From the NCBI GenBank assembly GCA_025210775.1, contig JAOARB010000001.1, forward strand, positions 45,742-109,741: DNA of 64,000 nucleotides, given 5' to 3'. Positions 57,426-64,000 of the stretch are shown piece after piece. The stretch is from Prolixibacteraceae bacterium (lineage in GTDB: Bacteria; Bacteroidota; Bacteroidia; Bacteroidales; Prolixibacteraceae). The translations under genes and the position numbers were made by a program. Position 1 is the stretch's first letter, and each line of letters begins with the position of its first letter. The notes beneath the pieces were generated by a model. The model searched no databases and was not told the DNA's origin. It saw only the letters and a list, made by a program, of their open reading frames with translations.

Positions 57426-59159
57426 TTAGTCGTTCATCGACAATAGGAACTCATCATTATTTCTAGTCTTAGTCATGCGGTCTTTAGTAAACTGCATTGC
57501 TTCAACAGAATTCATATCTGTTAGGTAGTTACGTAGGATCCAAACTTTATCCATTGTTGCTTTAGGAAGAAGAAGATCTTCTCTACGTGTACTCGATTGT
57601 GTGATATCAACCGCTGGGAACACACGACGGTTCGCAAGTTTTCTATCCAACTGAAGCTCCATGTTACCTGTTCCTTTGAACTCTTCGAAGATCACTTCAT
57701 CCATCTTAGATCCAGTCTCTGTAAGTGCTGTAGCCAAGATTGTCAATGATCCACCGTTTTCGATGTTACGAGCAGCACCGAAGAAACGCTTAGGTTTATG
57801 TAGTGCATTGGCATCCACACCACCAGAAAGAACCTTACCAGAAGCAGGTGCTACGGTGTTATAAGCACGAGCAAGACGTGTAATAGAATCTAGAAGAACC
57901 ACTACATCGTGTCCACACTCTACCATTCTTTTGGCTTTTTCAAGAACCATGTTTGCTACACGTACGTGTCTTTCTGCAGGCTCATCGAAAGTAGAAGAAA
58001 CCACTTCTGCTTTAACGTTTCTAGCCATGTCTGTAACCTCTTCAGGACGCTCGTCGATCAAAAGTACAATCATATATACTTCAGGGTTGTTGTCTGCAAT
58101 TGCGTTTGCAATTTCTTTTAACAATACGGTCTTTCCTGTTTTAGGTTGTGCAACGATCAATCCCCTTTGTCCTTTACCGATAGGCGAGAATAGATCTACT
58201 ACACGACATGAAATAGAGTTGTGTCCTTTTCCAGTAATATTGAATTTCTCATCTGGGAAAAGAGGCGTAAGGTGATCAAACTGAACACGATCACGAATAT
58301 AATCCGGTGTTCTACCATTGATCTCTTTTACCTTGATAAGTGGGAAATATTTCTCCCCATCTTTTGGAGGACGAATGGTTCCTTTTACGTTGTCTCCTGT
58401 ACGCAAACCAAAAAGTTTGATCTGACTCTGTGATACATAGATATCATCAGGAGAGTTTAAGTAGTTGTAGTCTGAAGAACGTAAGAAACCATAACCATCT
58501 TGCATGATCTCTAACACTCCTGAACTCTCTACAATACCTTCAAACTCAAAGCCTTTGTCGCTATTTTGTTTGCTATATTTATTTTGTCTTTTATCACGGA
58601 AATTTCTGTCCTTATTGTTTTGTGAAGGACGACGATCGTTATTTCTTTCAGCTTCTCCTTTTGCTTTTGGTGCATCATGGTTTGATGCTTCTTGCTTAGG
58701 AGCCTCTTTTTCTTGTTGTTGAGGTGCTTCTTTTGGTGCCTCTGTCGCTTGAGGAGCTTTCTTAGCTTCTTGCTTTCTTGGCTCTCTGTCTGCTTTAGGC
58801 TTTTCTTTTGAACCCTTTGCGTTATCTTGTTTTGCTTTTTGATTCTCTTGCTTAGGGTTCTCTTTTTGAGGTTTTACAGGTGCTACTTCCTCTTTTTTAT
58901 CTACTGCTTTTTTCTCTTTCTTCTTAGGAGCGTTGTTTTGCTCTTTCTTTGCAGCATTATCTTTTCTTATTGGAGCTTTTTTAGCCTTATTCTCTTTCTT
59001 CTCGTTCTTGCTCTCTACGGCTAAAACCGCTTGAGTGTCAAGAATTTTATATATAAGGTCTTGTTTTTTGTATGAATCTATTCTTTTGATCCCTAGTTCT
59101 TTTGCAACCTCTTTAAGGTCTGGAACTAGTTTCTTGCTAAGTTCAATTATATCGTACAT
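57426..59159 (-). CDS. rho: Transcription termination factor Rho with a long disordered insertion
   Basis: 577 residues against about 420 in E. coli. Residues 1-45 are a Rho N-terminal helical domain; residues 50-205 are a Lys/Glu/Gln/Pro/Asn-rich low-complexity insertion; then the RNA-binding cold-shock-like domain ([20 protein letters not shown]) and the RecA-type ATPase with Walker A ([14 protein letters not shown]), Walker B ([17 protein letters not shown]), Q-loop ([11 protein letters not shown]) and R-loop residues. It is a hexameric RNA helicase that ends transcripts. The inserted region is a known Bacteroidota feature; in Bacteroides it supports phase separation. All catalytic motifs are intact. 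Confidence 0.95.
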   Translation of the reverse strand: MYDIIELSKKLVPDLKEVAKELGIKRIDSYKKQDLIYKILDTQAVLAVESKNEKKENKAKKAPIRKDNAAKKEQNNAPKKKEKKAVDKKEEVAPVKPQKENPKQENQKAKQDNAKGSKEKPKADREPRKQEAKKAPQATEAPKEAPQQQEKEAPKQEASNHDAPKAKGEAERNNDRRPSQNNKDRNFRDKRQNKYSKQNSDKGFEFEGIVESSGVLEIMQDGYGFLRSSDYNYLNSPDDIYVSQSQIKLFGLRTGDNVKGTIRPPKDGEKYFPLIKVKEINGRTPDYIRDRVQFDHLTPLFPDEKFNITGKGHNSISCRVVDLFSPIGKGQRGLIVAQPKTGKTVLLKEIANAIADNNPEVYMIVLLIDERPEEVTDMARNVKAEVVSSTFDEPAERHVRVANMVLEKAKRMVECGHDVVVLLDSITRLARAYNTVAPASGKVLSGGVDANALHKPKRFFGAARNIENGGSLTILATALTETGSKMDEVIFEEFKGTGNMELQLDRKLANRRVFPAVDITQSSTRREDLLLPKATMDKVWILRNYLTDMNSVEAMQFTKDRMTKTRNNDEFLLSMND

Positions 59160-59361
59160 TGTATTGTATTATTACAAGATTGTTTTTGAGGATTATTTTT
59201 TTGAAGATAAATATAGAAGTATGTTGAGATGAGAGTGACTTCTCCCGTACAACGTTCACAAAGTTAATATTTTAATGTAGAAAACCTATTGTTCTTCGGA
59301 AAGATCCAAACAAAAAAAAGTGTTTTTCTTTAAAAATATCGCTCTTAAGGCTATTATTTGG

Positions 59362-59369
59362 TACTTTTG
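59362..59369 (+). promoter_or_regulatory. Bacteroidota -7 box for rpe
   Basis: TACTTTTG, exact TAnnTTTG match 54 bp before the rpe ATG. Confidence 0.45.
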
Positions 59370-59423
59370 CCGAGAGATTTTGATCTAGAATAAAAAAATT
59401 AATAAAACCATAAACAGTAGAGA

Positions 59424-60068
59424 ATGATAATTTCACCTTCCGTATTGTCTGCCAACTTCTTAGAGCTGGGTAAAGATGTAGAGATGCTTAACGAAAGTCA
59501 AGCTGAATGGATTCATTTTGATGTCATGGATGGAATGTTTGTTCCAAATATTTCTTTCGGACTACCTGTGTTGCAACATGTAAATAAAATTGCAAAGAAA
59601 GTGCTTGATGTGCACCTTATGATTGAAGATCCAGGTCGTTATATCGATGCTTTTAAACAAGCAGGTGCCGAAATCTTAACTGTACATTATGAGGCTTGTA
59701 CCCACTTGCACCGTACCGTTCAACAAATCCACCAAAGTGGAATGAAGGCGGGTGTTTCTCTTAACCCTCACACTCCTATCAGCGTTCTTGAGGAAATTAT
59801 CGAAGATGTGGATGTTGTTCTTCTTATGTCTGTAAACCCTGGTTTCGGTGGTCAGAAATTTATCGAAAGAACTTACGATAAGGTGAAACAACTAAAAGCG
59901 ATGATCGTAGAGAGAAACTCTAAAGCAATCATTGAAATCGACGGAGGGGTAAACCTTGAGACCGGAGCCAAACTTAAAGAGTGTGGTGTCGATGCTGTAG
60001 TAGCAGGAAGCTTTGTCTTTAACTCAGAAAACCCATCTGAAACGATTGCTAAATTGAAAGCATTGTAA
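59424..60068 (+). CDS. rpe: Ribulose-phosphate 3-epimerase
   Basis: 214 residues, full-length TIM barrel. Catalytic and metal residues are in SVLSANF, HFDVMDGMFVPNISFG and LDVHLMIEDP (Asp and His of the divalent metal site), with the phosphate-binding GGFGGQKF and IDGGV motifs near the C-terminus. It interconverts ribulose-5-P and xylulose-5-P in the pentose phosphate pathway. Single gene with its own promoter and terminator; divergent from rho. Confidence 0.96.
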   Translation: MIISPSVLSANFLELGKDVEMLNESQAEWIHFDVMDGMFVPNISFGLPVLQHVNKIAKKVLDVHLMIEDPGRYIDAFKQAGAEILTVHYEACTHLHRTVQQIHQSGMKAGVSLNPHTPISVLEEIIEDVDVVLLMSVNPGFGGQKFIERTYDKVKQLKAMIVERNSKAIIEIDGGVNLETGAKLKECGVDAVVAGSFVFNSENPSETIAKLKAL

Positions 60069-60098
60069 TTCTCTTTCAGAAGAGATAATAGCATAACC

Positions 60099-60139
60099 AA
60101 AAGGTTCCGCTGATGATATACTATCGGCGGAACCTTTTT
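60099..60139. terminator. Bidirectional terminator between rpe and the galactanase
   Basis: AAAGGTTCCGC pairs with GCGGAACCTTT around a loop, with A and T tracts. Serves both convergent genes. Confidence 0.85.
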
Positions 60140-60141
60140 GT

Positions 60142-61347
60142 TTATAATGGGGTATTGAGGTAGTTTATTGCATCGGTTGCTTCTCCATTAAAATCGAAGA
60201 GGGCACAGTTCTCCCACGATGAGCCTTCTCCCCATAGGTCTCTTAATGAACTGCTAATCCATTCGGGAGCCCAATAGAAGACCCCTGAAGCCCCTGCTTT
60301 GTAGCTCTCTTTTAGTAGCTCACTCATAAATGCTTTCTGCCCAGCAATGGTATAGTCGTATCCCTCTACAGGATCTTGACGGTAGTAAAGGTTCGGATAA
60401 GTGTCGTTGTTTTGTGTTGTGAAAGGATAGGCTGTTTCCAATATCATCACCTCTTTTTGAAATCTCTCTTTGCTCTTTTTTATCGTTGTCCCCAATTCCT
60501 TAAAGGGGATCTCTGTATGCCATATATGATAATAGGAAAAACCGATGATATCGAAATCGGTCACTTTCCCTTCTGTTGTCGCCTTCTCAAACCACCATGC
60601 AATCCCATTAGGATCGGCTATATGTAGTGCAATTTTGATCTTTCTCTGACTCTGTCTTTCGATATCCCGAACGGCTTGAATGGCACTATTCATCACCTCC
60701 CCAAAAGGGCTCCATTGACCATCCGAGAGAGACAGATTGGGGAAAGAAGAGGGGCGTTTAGAATATAGAAAGCCATGGTTGATCTCATTGCCTAGTTGCA
60801 CCATCTCTGGAAGCAGATCTTGTTTGTCTAGAGCGTCTAATGTCTTAAATGTATATTGGTAGATCGAATCTTTTAGCACTTTTAAAGAACTTATTTGACG
60901 CCATGCTTTGGGTATCTCTTGATGTGCCGGATCAGCCCATGTGTCTGAATAATGAAAATCAAGTAGTACTTCTAGCTTTTGTCTTTTGGCTCGTTGAATA
61001 TCTTTGGTGACTTCCGCAAGACCACTATATACTTTTGTTTGTTCTCCATAAATATCTTTTATCCACTCAGGATTATGCCATAGACGCAATCGAACCATGT
61101 TCGCTCCTTTGGTTTTTAATAGAGAATAAGGATCTACATTCTTGTTGTATTGTTTGAAGATACCTCCATGATCCTCTATTTGCGAAGTGTAGCTAAGATC
61201 TACTCCTCGTACAAATAGATCTTTCTCTGTAGGAACAGTAGGGGTGCCGATCTCTTTTCTTTTACATTGAAAAAAGAGTCCTGCGATGAGTAGCATGAAG
61301 GCGAACCTGAATGCTTGGCTTATATGAATATCTGGATCTTTGGTCAT
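60142..61347 (-). CDS. GH53 arabinogalactan endo-beta-1,4-galactanase, lipoprotein
   Basis: 401 residues. N-terminal hydrophobic segment ending in a lipobox-like LFFQC (Cys28), so likely a lipoprotein. The catalytic domain starts at RGVDLSYTSQIED. The GH53 acid/base is in MVQLGNEINHGFL and the nucleophile in VMILETAYPF, giving a complete (beta/alpha)8 retaining glycosidase. It cuts beta-1,4-galactan side chains of pectin. No SusC/SusD or other glycan genes are near, so it works alone or with distant loci. First gene in from repeat copy 3. Confidence 0.88.
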   Translation of the reverse strand: MTKDPDIHISQAFRFAFMLLIAGLFFQCKRKEIGTPTVPTEKDLFVRGVDLSYTSQIEDHGGIFKQYNKNVDPYSLLKTKGANMVRLRLWHNPEWIKDIYGEQTKVYSGLAEVTKDIQRAKRQKLEVLLDFHYSDTWADPAHQEIPKAWRQISSLKVLKDSIYQYTFKTLDALDKQDLLPEMVQLGNEINHGFLYSKRPSSFPNLSLSDGQWSPFGEVMNSAIQAVRDIERQSQRKIKIALHIADPNGIAWWFEKATTEGKVTDFDIIGFSYYHIWHTEIPFKELGTTIKKSKERFQKEVMILETAYPFTTQNNDTYPNLYYRQDPVEGYDYTIAGQKAFMSELLKESYKAGASGVFYWAPEWISSSLRDLWGEGSSWENCALFDFNGEATDAINYLNTPL

Positions 61348-61519
61348 TGGTCTTCTCTCTTTTTACTATATAACATCGTTTTTCAAGGCTTGTTCTTATT
61401 ATTTATGCCTCTCTCTTTTCTTTGGAATCCAAATATAAAAGAATTATTGACCTTTCTCTATTTGTTCTTTTGGTTGAATAACTCTTACGTTCTATTTTAT
61501 GATGCCCCCGATTTACAAA

Positions 61520-61780
61520 TACCAAATATTACTTAAACCAATATTGACTTTATTTTACCTAAATATCACAGTTATCATAATTTCAGTTTGTTATTGTATC
61601 GGATACACTTTAAGACCATATCAACTTCATATCAACTTCATTCTAACATAACGTATAAATGAACTTAATATGAAGTTGATATGAATTTGATATGAAGTTG
61701 ATGTGTTTTTGACCTAAATATGAGGTTAATGGGTTGTAAAGTAGATTTAACCGAATAATGGGGGTGTGTTAAACATAAGT
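61520..61780 (+). repeat. 261-bp interspersed intergenic repeat, copy 3
   Basis: The most divergent copy, yet still of identical length and alignable without gaps. Dyad arms at 61617-61641 and 61670-61694. Iteron units start at 61662, 61673, 61684 and 61695; all four keep the 11-bp spacing. Ends in GTTAAACATAAGT. A terminator-like hairpin follows within 70 bp. Confidence 0.88.
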
Positions 61781-62142
61781 CGGGAAAAACCTCATTTTAG
61801 TTGCGACCATATCATAAAGAGCTAACACCAAAATAAGGTCTTTTTTAGCGATGGAGCCACATCTCTTTTATCCAAAAAAGAGTAGGGAAAAGTAGGATAT
61901 AAGAATAGACACCAAACACAATTAAAAGAAGTTATCCTAGGAATAGATAAGACAAAAACCTCGATCCTTTAAATCGACCTTACCTATTCTCTGTCAGTAC
62001 TTCCCTTTAGGGCTAACAAAATAATTTTATCTGCGTGTCCTGTTTTTATGACTAAGACGCTATAGACGATCCAATGGGATCTATTTGTCCCTCTTAAAAG
62101 TATATTTATAAGGTAAAATAAGGATATAAAAGAAATATTCCC

Positions 62143-62150
62143 TATATTTG
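62143..62150 (+). promoter_or_regulatory. Bacteroidota -7 box for ssrA
   Basis: TATATTTG, exact TAnnTTTG match 14 bp before the mature 5' end of tmRNA. Confidence 0.6.
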
Positions 62151-62163
62151 CATTCACTTTTAC

Positions 62164-62572
62164 GGGGTTGACTGGTTTAGACAGCAGGTAGAAGAGGTGT
62201 GTAAGCACGTCGAGCATTGTATGTTTGGCTCGATAATCTTAAATATGCAAACTTTGTAATTGGCGAAAATAACTTTGCTCTTGCAGCTTAATCGAAGTAT
62301 AGTAGATTTTAGCACCCTTTAAGGGAATTCGGTATCAGATACTGAAACAAGACACTTCTCTAGTGCCAACGTCTTGAGGCGGCTAGGCTAAGAAGTGCAG
62401 AAATATCGAGACTAGTAGCATGATCGTCTCGCTTGTGCTATGAAACTTAAGAGACTAAGGTGTATGTCGGTGGCCTTGATCCAGCATCCATTCGAAAACT
62501 AAGTCGAGGCTAAACGTGTAGAAAGCATATTGCTTCCTTGTTTGGACGAGGGTTCGAATCCCTCCAACTCCA
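62164..62572 (+). ncRNA. ssrA: Transfer-messenger RNA (tmRNA)
   Basis: The 5' end GGGGTTGA pairs with the 3' CAACTCC plus discriminator A, forming the tRNA-like acceptor; the T-arm GAGGGTTCGAATCCCTC precedes it. The resume codon GCA at 62247 opens a 14-residue tag, ANFVIGENNFALAA, stop at 62289-62291, sharing the GENN-ALAA core of Bacteroidota tags. Pseudoknot-rich sequence fills the rest. CCA is not encoded. It rescues stalled ribosomes and marks the product for proteolysis. Followed by a terminator. Confidence 0.97.
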
Positions 62573-62580
62573 CTAAGAAT

Positions 62581-62618
62581 AAAACCAGATAGTAGGAACT
62601 ATCTGGTTTTATTGTTTT
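62581..62618 (+). terminator. Terminator of ssrA
   Basis: A perfect 13-bp stem (AAAACCAGATAGT / ACTATCTGGTTTT) with a 4-nt loop and a T-rich tail. Confidence 0.9.
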
Positions 62619-62824
62619 TGTGTTCCTACCAAAACTGCTTCTTTTATACCAAGGGAAGCTTTCTGCTATTGGGATCCACCATACTTTAATAGCAGTTGTA
62701 GTTACAATGATGTATGCAAAAAAAGGACTTTGAAGACTTATACAAAGTAACCGATCTACTTACAGACCTCTAAAACATCGATATTAAAAAGGATTAAAAG
62801 TTATTAAGCAAAAATTTAATCCTT

Positions 62825-62857
62825 GAGACGTTACCGAGCTTTATAGAGGCAGCGTTG
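62825..62857 (+). repeat. Stem-loop repeat R1
   Basis: GAGACGTTACC ... GGCAGCGTTG. Arms pair GACGTTACC with GGCAGCGTT (two wobbles, one mismatch) around an AT-rich loop. Shares arms with R2 and R3. Confidence 0.65.
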
Positions 62858-63107
62858 AAATGACTATTGAAAAACATCTAATCCATTCTCATAGCTCTAG
62901 ATTATGCTGTATGTGTGTGTCGAATCAATAGTACCAACTGTGTCTGAAATATCTACAATCAATATTTACTAACATTATTATATCAACCCAAGAAATACGA
63001 TGTCACAAAAGAGTAATCCCAACAAGCCTTTAGAACATTTAAATTCTCTGAAGGCTTGTTTCAAATACACATTCCATAATAAAATAACAAAAATTTATTT
63101 AAAATTG

Positions 63108-63140
63108 GAGACGTTGTCATTTTAAAAAGTGGCAGCGTCC
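63108..63140 (+). repeat. Stem-loop repeat R2
   Basis: Arms GACGTTGTC and GGCAGCGTC pair fully when G-T pairs are allowed. Arms are conserved with R1 and R3 while the loop (ATTTTAAAAAGT) is not. Confidence 0.65.
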
Positions 63141-63276
63141 CAATGAATGAAGAGTTTAGCTATCAACCCAAACCAACTACGCCAATAGACGTATGAAGTG
63201 TCTACCTTATCAATAGTACTTATTTTGTTAGACATCAATATCGACAGGAGATGTGAGAAAAGAAATATTAATCATA

Positions 63277-63310
63277 TAGACGTTGCCGAATTTAATAGTG
63301 GCAGAGTCGT
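63277..63310 (+). repeat. Stem-loop repeat R3
   Basis: Arms GACGTTGCC and GGCAGAGTC, one mismatch and one wobble. The loop GAATTTAATAGT resembles that of R1. Confidence 0.65.
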
Positions 63311-63379
63311 ATAAAATAATTAAATATTCATCTTACTGTCTTATCATTAATCTTGCTATTATGAGATTAATTAGTTTGA

Positions 63380-64000
63380 TTAAAAAGGCCAGTTGAACTC
63401 TTCATCTTTTTCTTCTTTCTTTTGTGTTCTCGTGATCGCTTCATTAATTTTTGACATTAAATCATAAGGCATATTTAATAAGAAGGGCTGCAATTCATCA
63501 ACTAATGTGAATTCTTTAGGATTACCATATGAGGTGAAGTCCGTTTCTTTTAAGAAATTTCTCATTTTCAGGTTTCTTAAACATGAAGAATAATTATTAT
63601 ATAAACAATCATTATAGGAGTGTATCTTTTGCCATTCCTTTATATCTCTCAACTCATCTTCGAGTCTTGAACGCTCACCTAGGGCATATTTTGAAGTAGA
63701 TTTCATATAGTATATTAACAACATTTGTTCATCTTCAAGTTGATTTTGTAATATTGCAGTTCTAAAATTTTCTACTACACTGTCTTGTCCCTTTGTTAAA
63801 ATTGGATTTGTTTGAATAGCTTTTTCTTTAATGTCTTTATTCGTTGTTACTGGATTGTTCACAATGTCTTTATTCGTTATTACTGGATTGTTCACAATGT
63901 CTTTATTCGTTATTACTGGATTGTTCACAATGTCTTTATTCGTTAATACTGGATTGTTCACAATGTCTTTATTCGTTATTACTGGATTGTTCACAATGTC
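63380..64000 (-). CDS. Repeat protein with 11-residue tandem units (5' end outside window)
   Basis: The frame is open to the right edge, so at least 207 residues; the GTG at 63994 is inside a repeat and is not the start. The N-terminal visible part is five near-identical 11-residue units, NNPVITNKDIV, followed by a divergent unit (EKAIQTNPILTKGQ), then a 140-residue charged helical domain (FRTAILQNQLEDEQMLLIYYM; KINEAITRTQKKEEKDEEFNWPF). I do not recognise the family. It may be an adhesion or binding protein, or a mobile-element protein, given its place behind ssrA. Confidence 0.7.
   Translation of the reverse strand, partial: DIVNNPVITNKDIVNNPVLTNKDIVNNPVITNKDIVNNPVITNKDIVNNPVTTNKDIKEKAIQTNPILTKGQDSVVENFRTAILQNQLEDEQMLLIYYMKSTSKYALGERSRLEDELRDIKEWQKIHSYNDCLYNNYSSCLRNLKMRNFLKETDFTSYGNPKEFTLVDELQPFLLNMPYDLMSKINEAITRTQKKEEKDEEFNWPF
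63830..64000. repeat. 33-bp in-frame tandem repeat (VNTR), running off the window
   Basis: About 5.2 units of 33 bp, differing by only one or two bases each (codon changes Ile/Leu/Thr at one site). The near-identity at the nucleotide level means recent expansion or gene conversion. Unit length is a multiple of three, so copy-number changes keep the frame. Confidence 0.9.

Larger units (their letters stand above)
61348..62163. other. Gene-free region (816 bp) with repeat copy 3
   Basis: Contains copy 3 of the 261-bp element (61520-61780), a terminator-like hairpin just after it (61784-61846, with six Ts), and the ssrA promoter. No ORF or other RNA supported. Confidence 0.65.
62573..63379. other. 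Region between ssrA and the repeat gene (807 bp), no convincing gene
   Basis: Beyond the ssrA terminator it contains three related stem-loop repeats (listed separately), a hairpin AAGGATTAAA / TTTAATCCTT just before the first, and a strong hairpin AACAAGCCTT / AAGGCTTGTT at 63021-63060. A 41-codon ORF at 63000-63125 runs across that hairpin but has no recognisable product. The base pattern differs from the flanking core DNA. Confidence 0.6.

Noticed and set aside
60142..61347. GH53 galactanase as part of a glycan-utilisation cluster
   Set aside because: Neighbours are rpe, rho and ssrA; no transporter or regulator of sugars is adjacent.
15307..61780. MITE or IS remnant as explanation of the 261-bp repeats
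   Set aside because: I see no terminal inverted repeats at the outer ends, no target duplication and no transposase fragment; length is constant. Kept open but not called.
63000..63125. Small ORF of 41 codons between R1 and R2
   Set aside because: It crosses a strong hairpin and extends into R2; no ribosome-binding signal or homology that I recognise.
62825..63310. Integron attC sites or a CRISPR array behind ssrA
   Set aside because: The arms do not fit the RYYYAAC/GTTRRRY cores of attC, there is no integrase, and the three repeats are unevenly spaced and too divergent for CRISPR.

Overview
The window is chromosomal DNA from a Bacteroidota bacterium, low in GC. Supporting evidence: TonB-dependent receptors with an N-terminal carboxypeptidase-regulatory-like domain, an OstA-like protein and a PorT-like barrel, Rho with a long disordered insertion, a tmRNA tag ending in GENNFALAA, and repeated matches to the Bacteroidota -7 promoter box (TAnnTTTG) instead of sigma70 boxes. 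Shine-Dalgarno signals are mostly absent, as usual in this phylum. A marine member of Marinilabiliales/Prolixibacteraceae would fit, but that placement is inference.

Layout. 1-3.1 kb: end of a PpiC/SurA-like isomerase, an OstA-like protein and an alpha/beta hydrolase. 3.5-7.2 kb: a three-gene biotin-dependent acyl-CoA carboxylase. 7.2-15.1 kb: ExbB-ExbD-TonB operon and a 1485-residue TamB-like protein, with tsaD divergent. 16-19.3 kb: a probable metal-uptake operon (His/Cys-rich exported protein, TonB receptor, HMA protein). 19.3-28.4 kb: esterase, Zn-ribbon/Nif3/MerR group, M23 peptidase, alaS, SEC-C protein, NmrA-like protein. 28.5-35.2 kb: two tandem acyl-CoA ligases and a ResB-CcsA fusion for cytochrome c maturation. 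36.3-44.5 kb: DPP-IV-like peptidase, POTRA/Omp85-like protein, AraC regulator, small envelope proteins, tRNA-Leu(GAG), DUF1349 protein, LuxR-type regulator. 44.6-50 kb: BCCT transporter with a paired porin, MarR regulator, DAACS symporter. 50.3-57 kb: TonB receptor, beta-helix lipoprotein and a PhoB/PhoR-like two-component pair. 57.4-61.3 kb: rho, rpe and a GH53 galactanase. 62.2 kb: ssrA (tmRNA), followed by about 800 bp without a convincing gene and then a partial gene made of 33-bp tandem repeats at the window edge.

Most of the window is ordinary core genome: envelope biogenesis, TonB energy supply, translation, fatty-acid and propionate metabolism. The signals not explained by genes are: (1) a 261-bp intergenic element in three equal-length, gaplessly alignable copies on the same strand (15307, 35749, 61520), each with a 25-bp dyad and phased 11-bp iterons; (2) the stretch behind ssrA, with three related stem-loops (62825, 63108, 63277) and an 11-residue-repeat protein, which looks like the left end of an island integrated at ssrA; (3) an apparent non-ATG start for the TamB-like gene. 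No CRISPR array, intact insertion sequence, phage module or recognisable defence system is visible.
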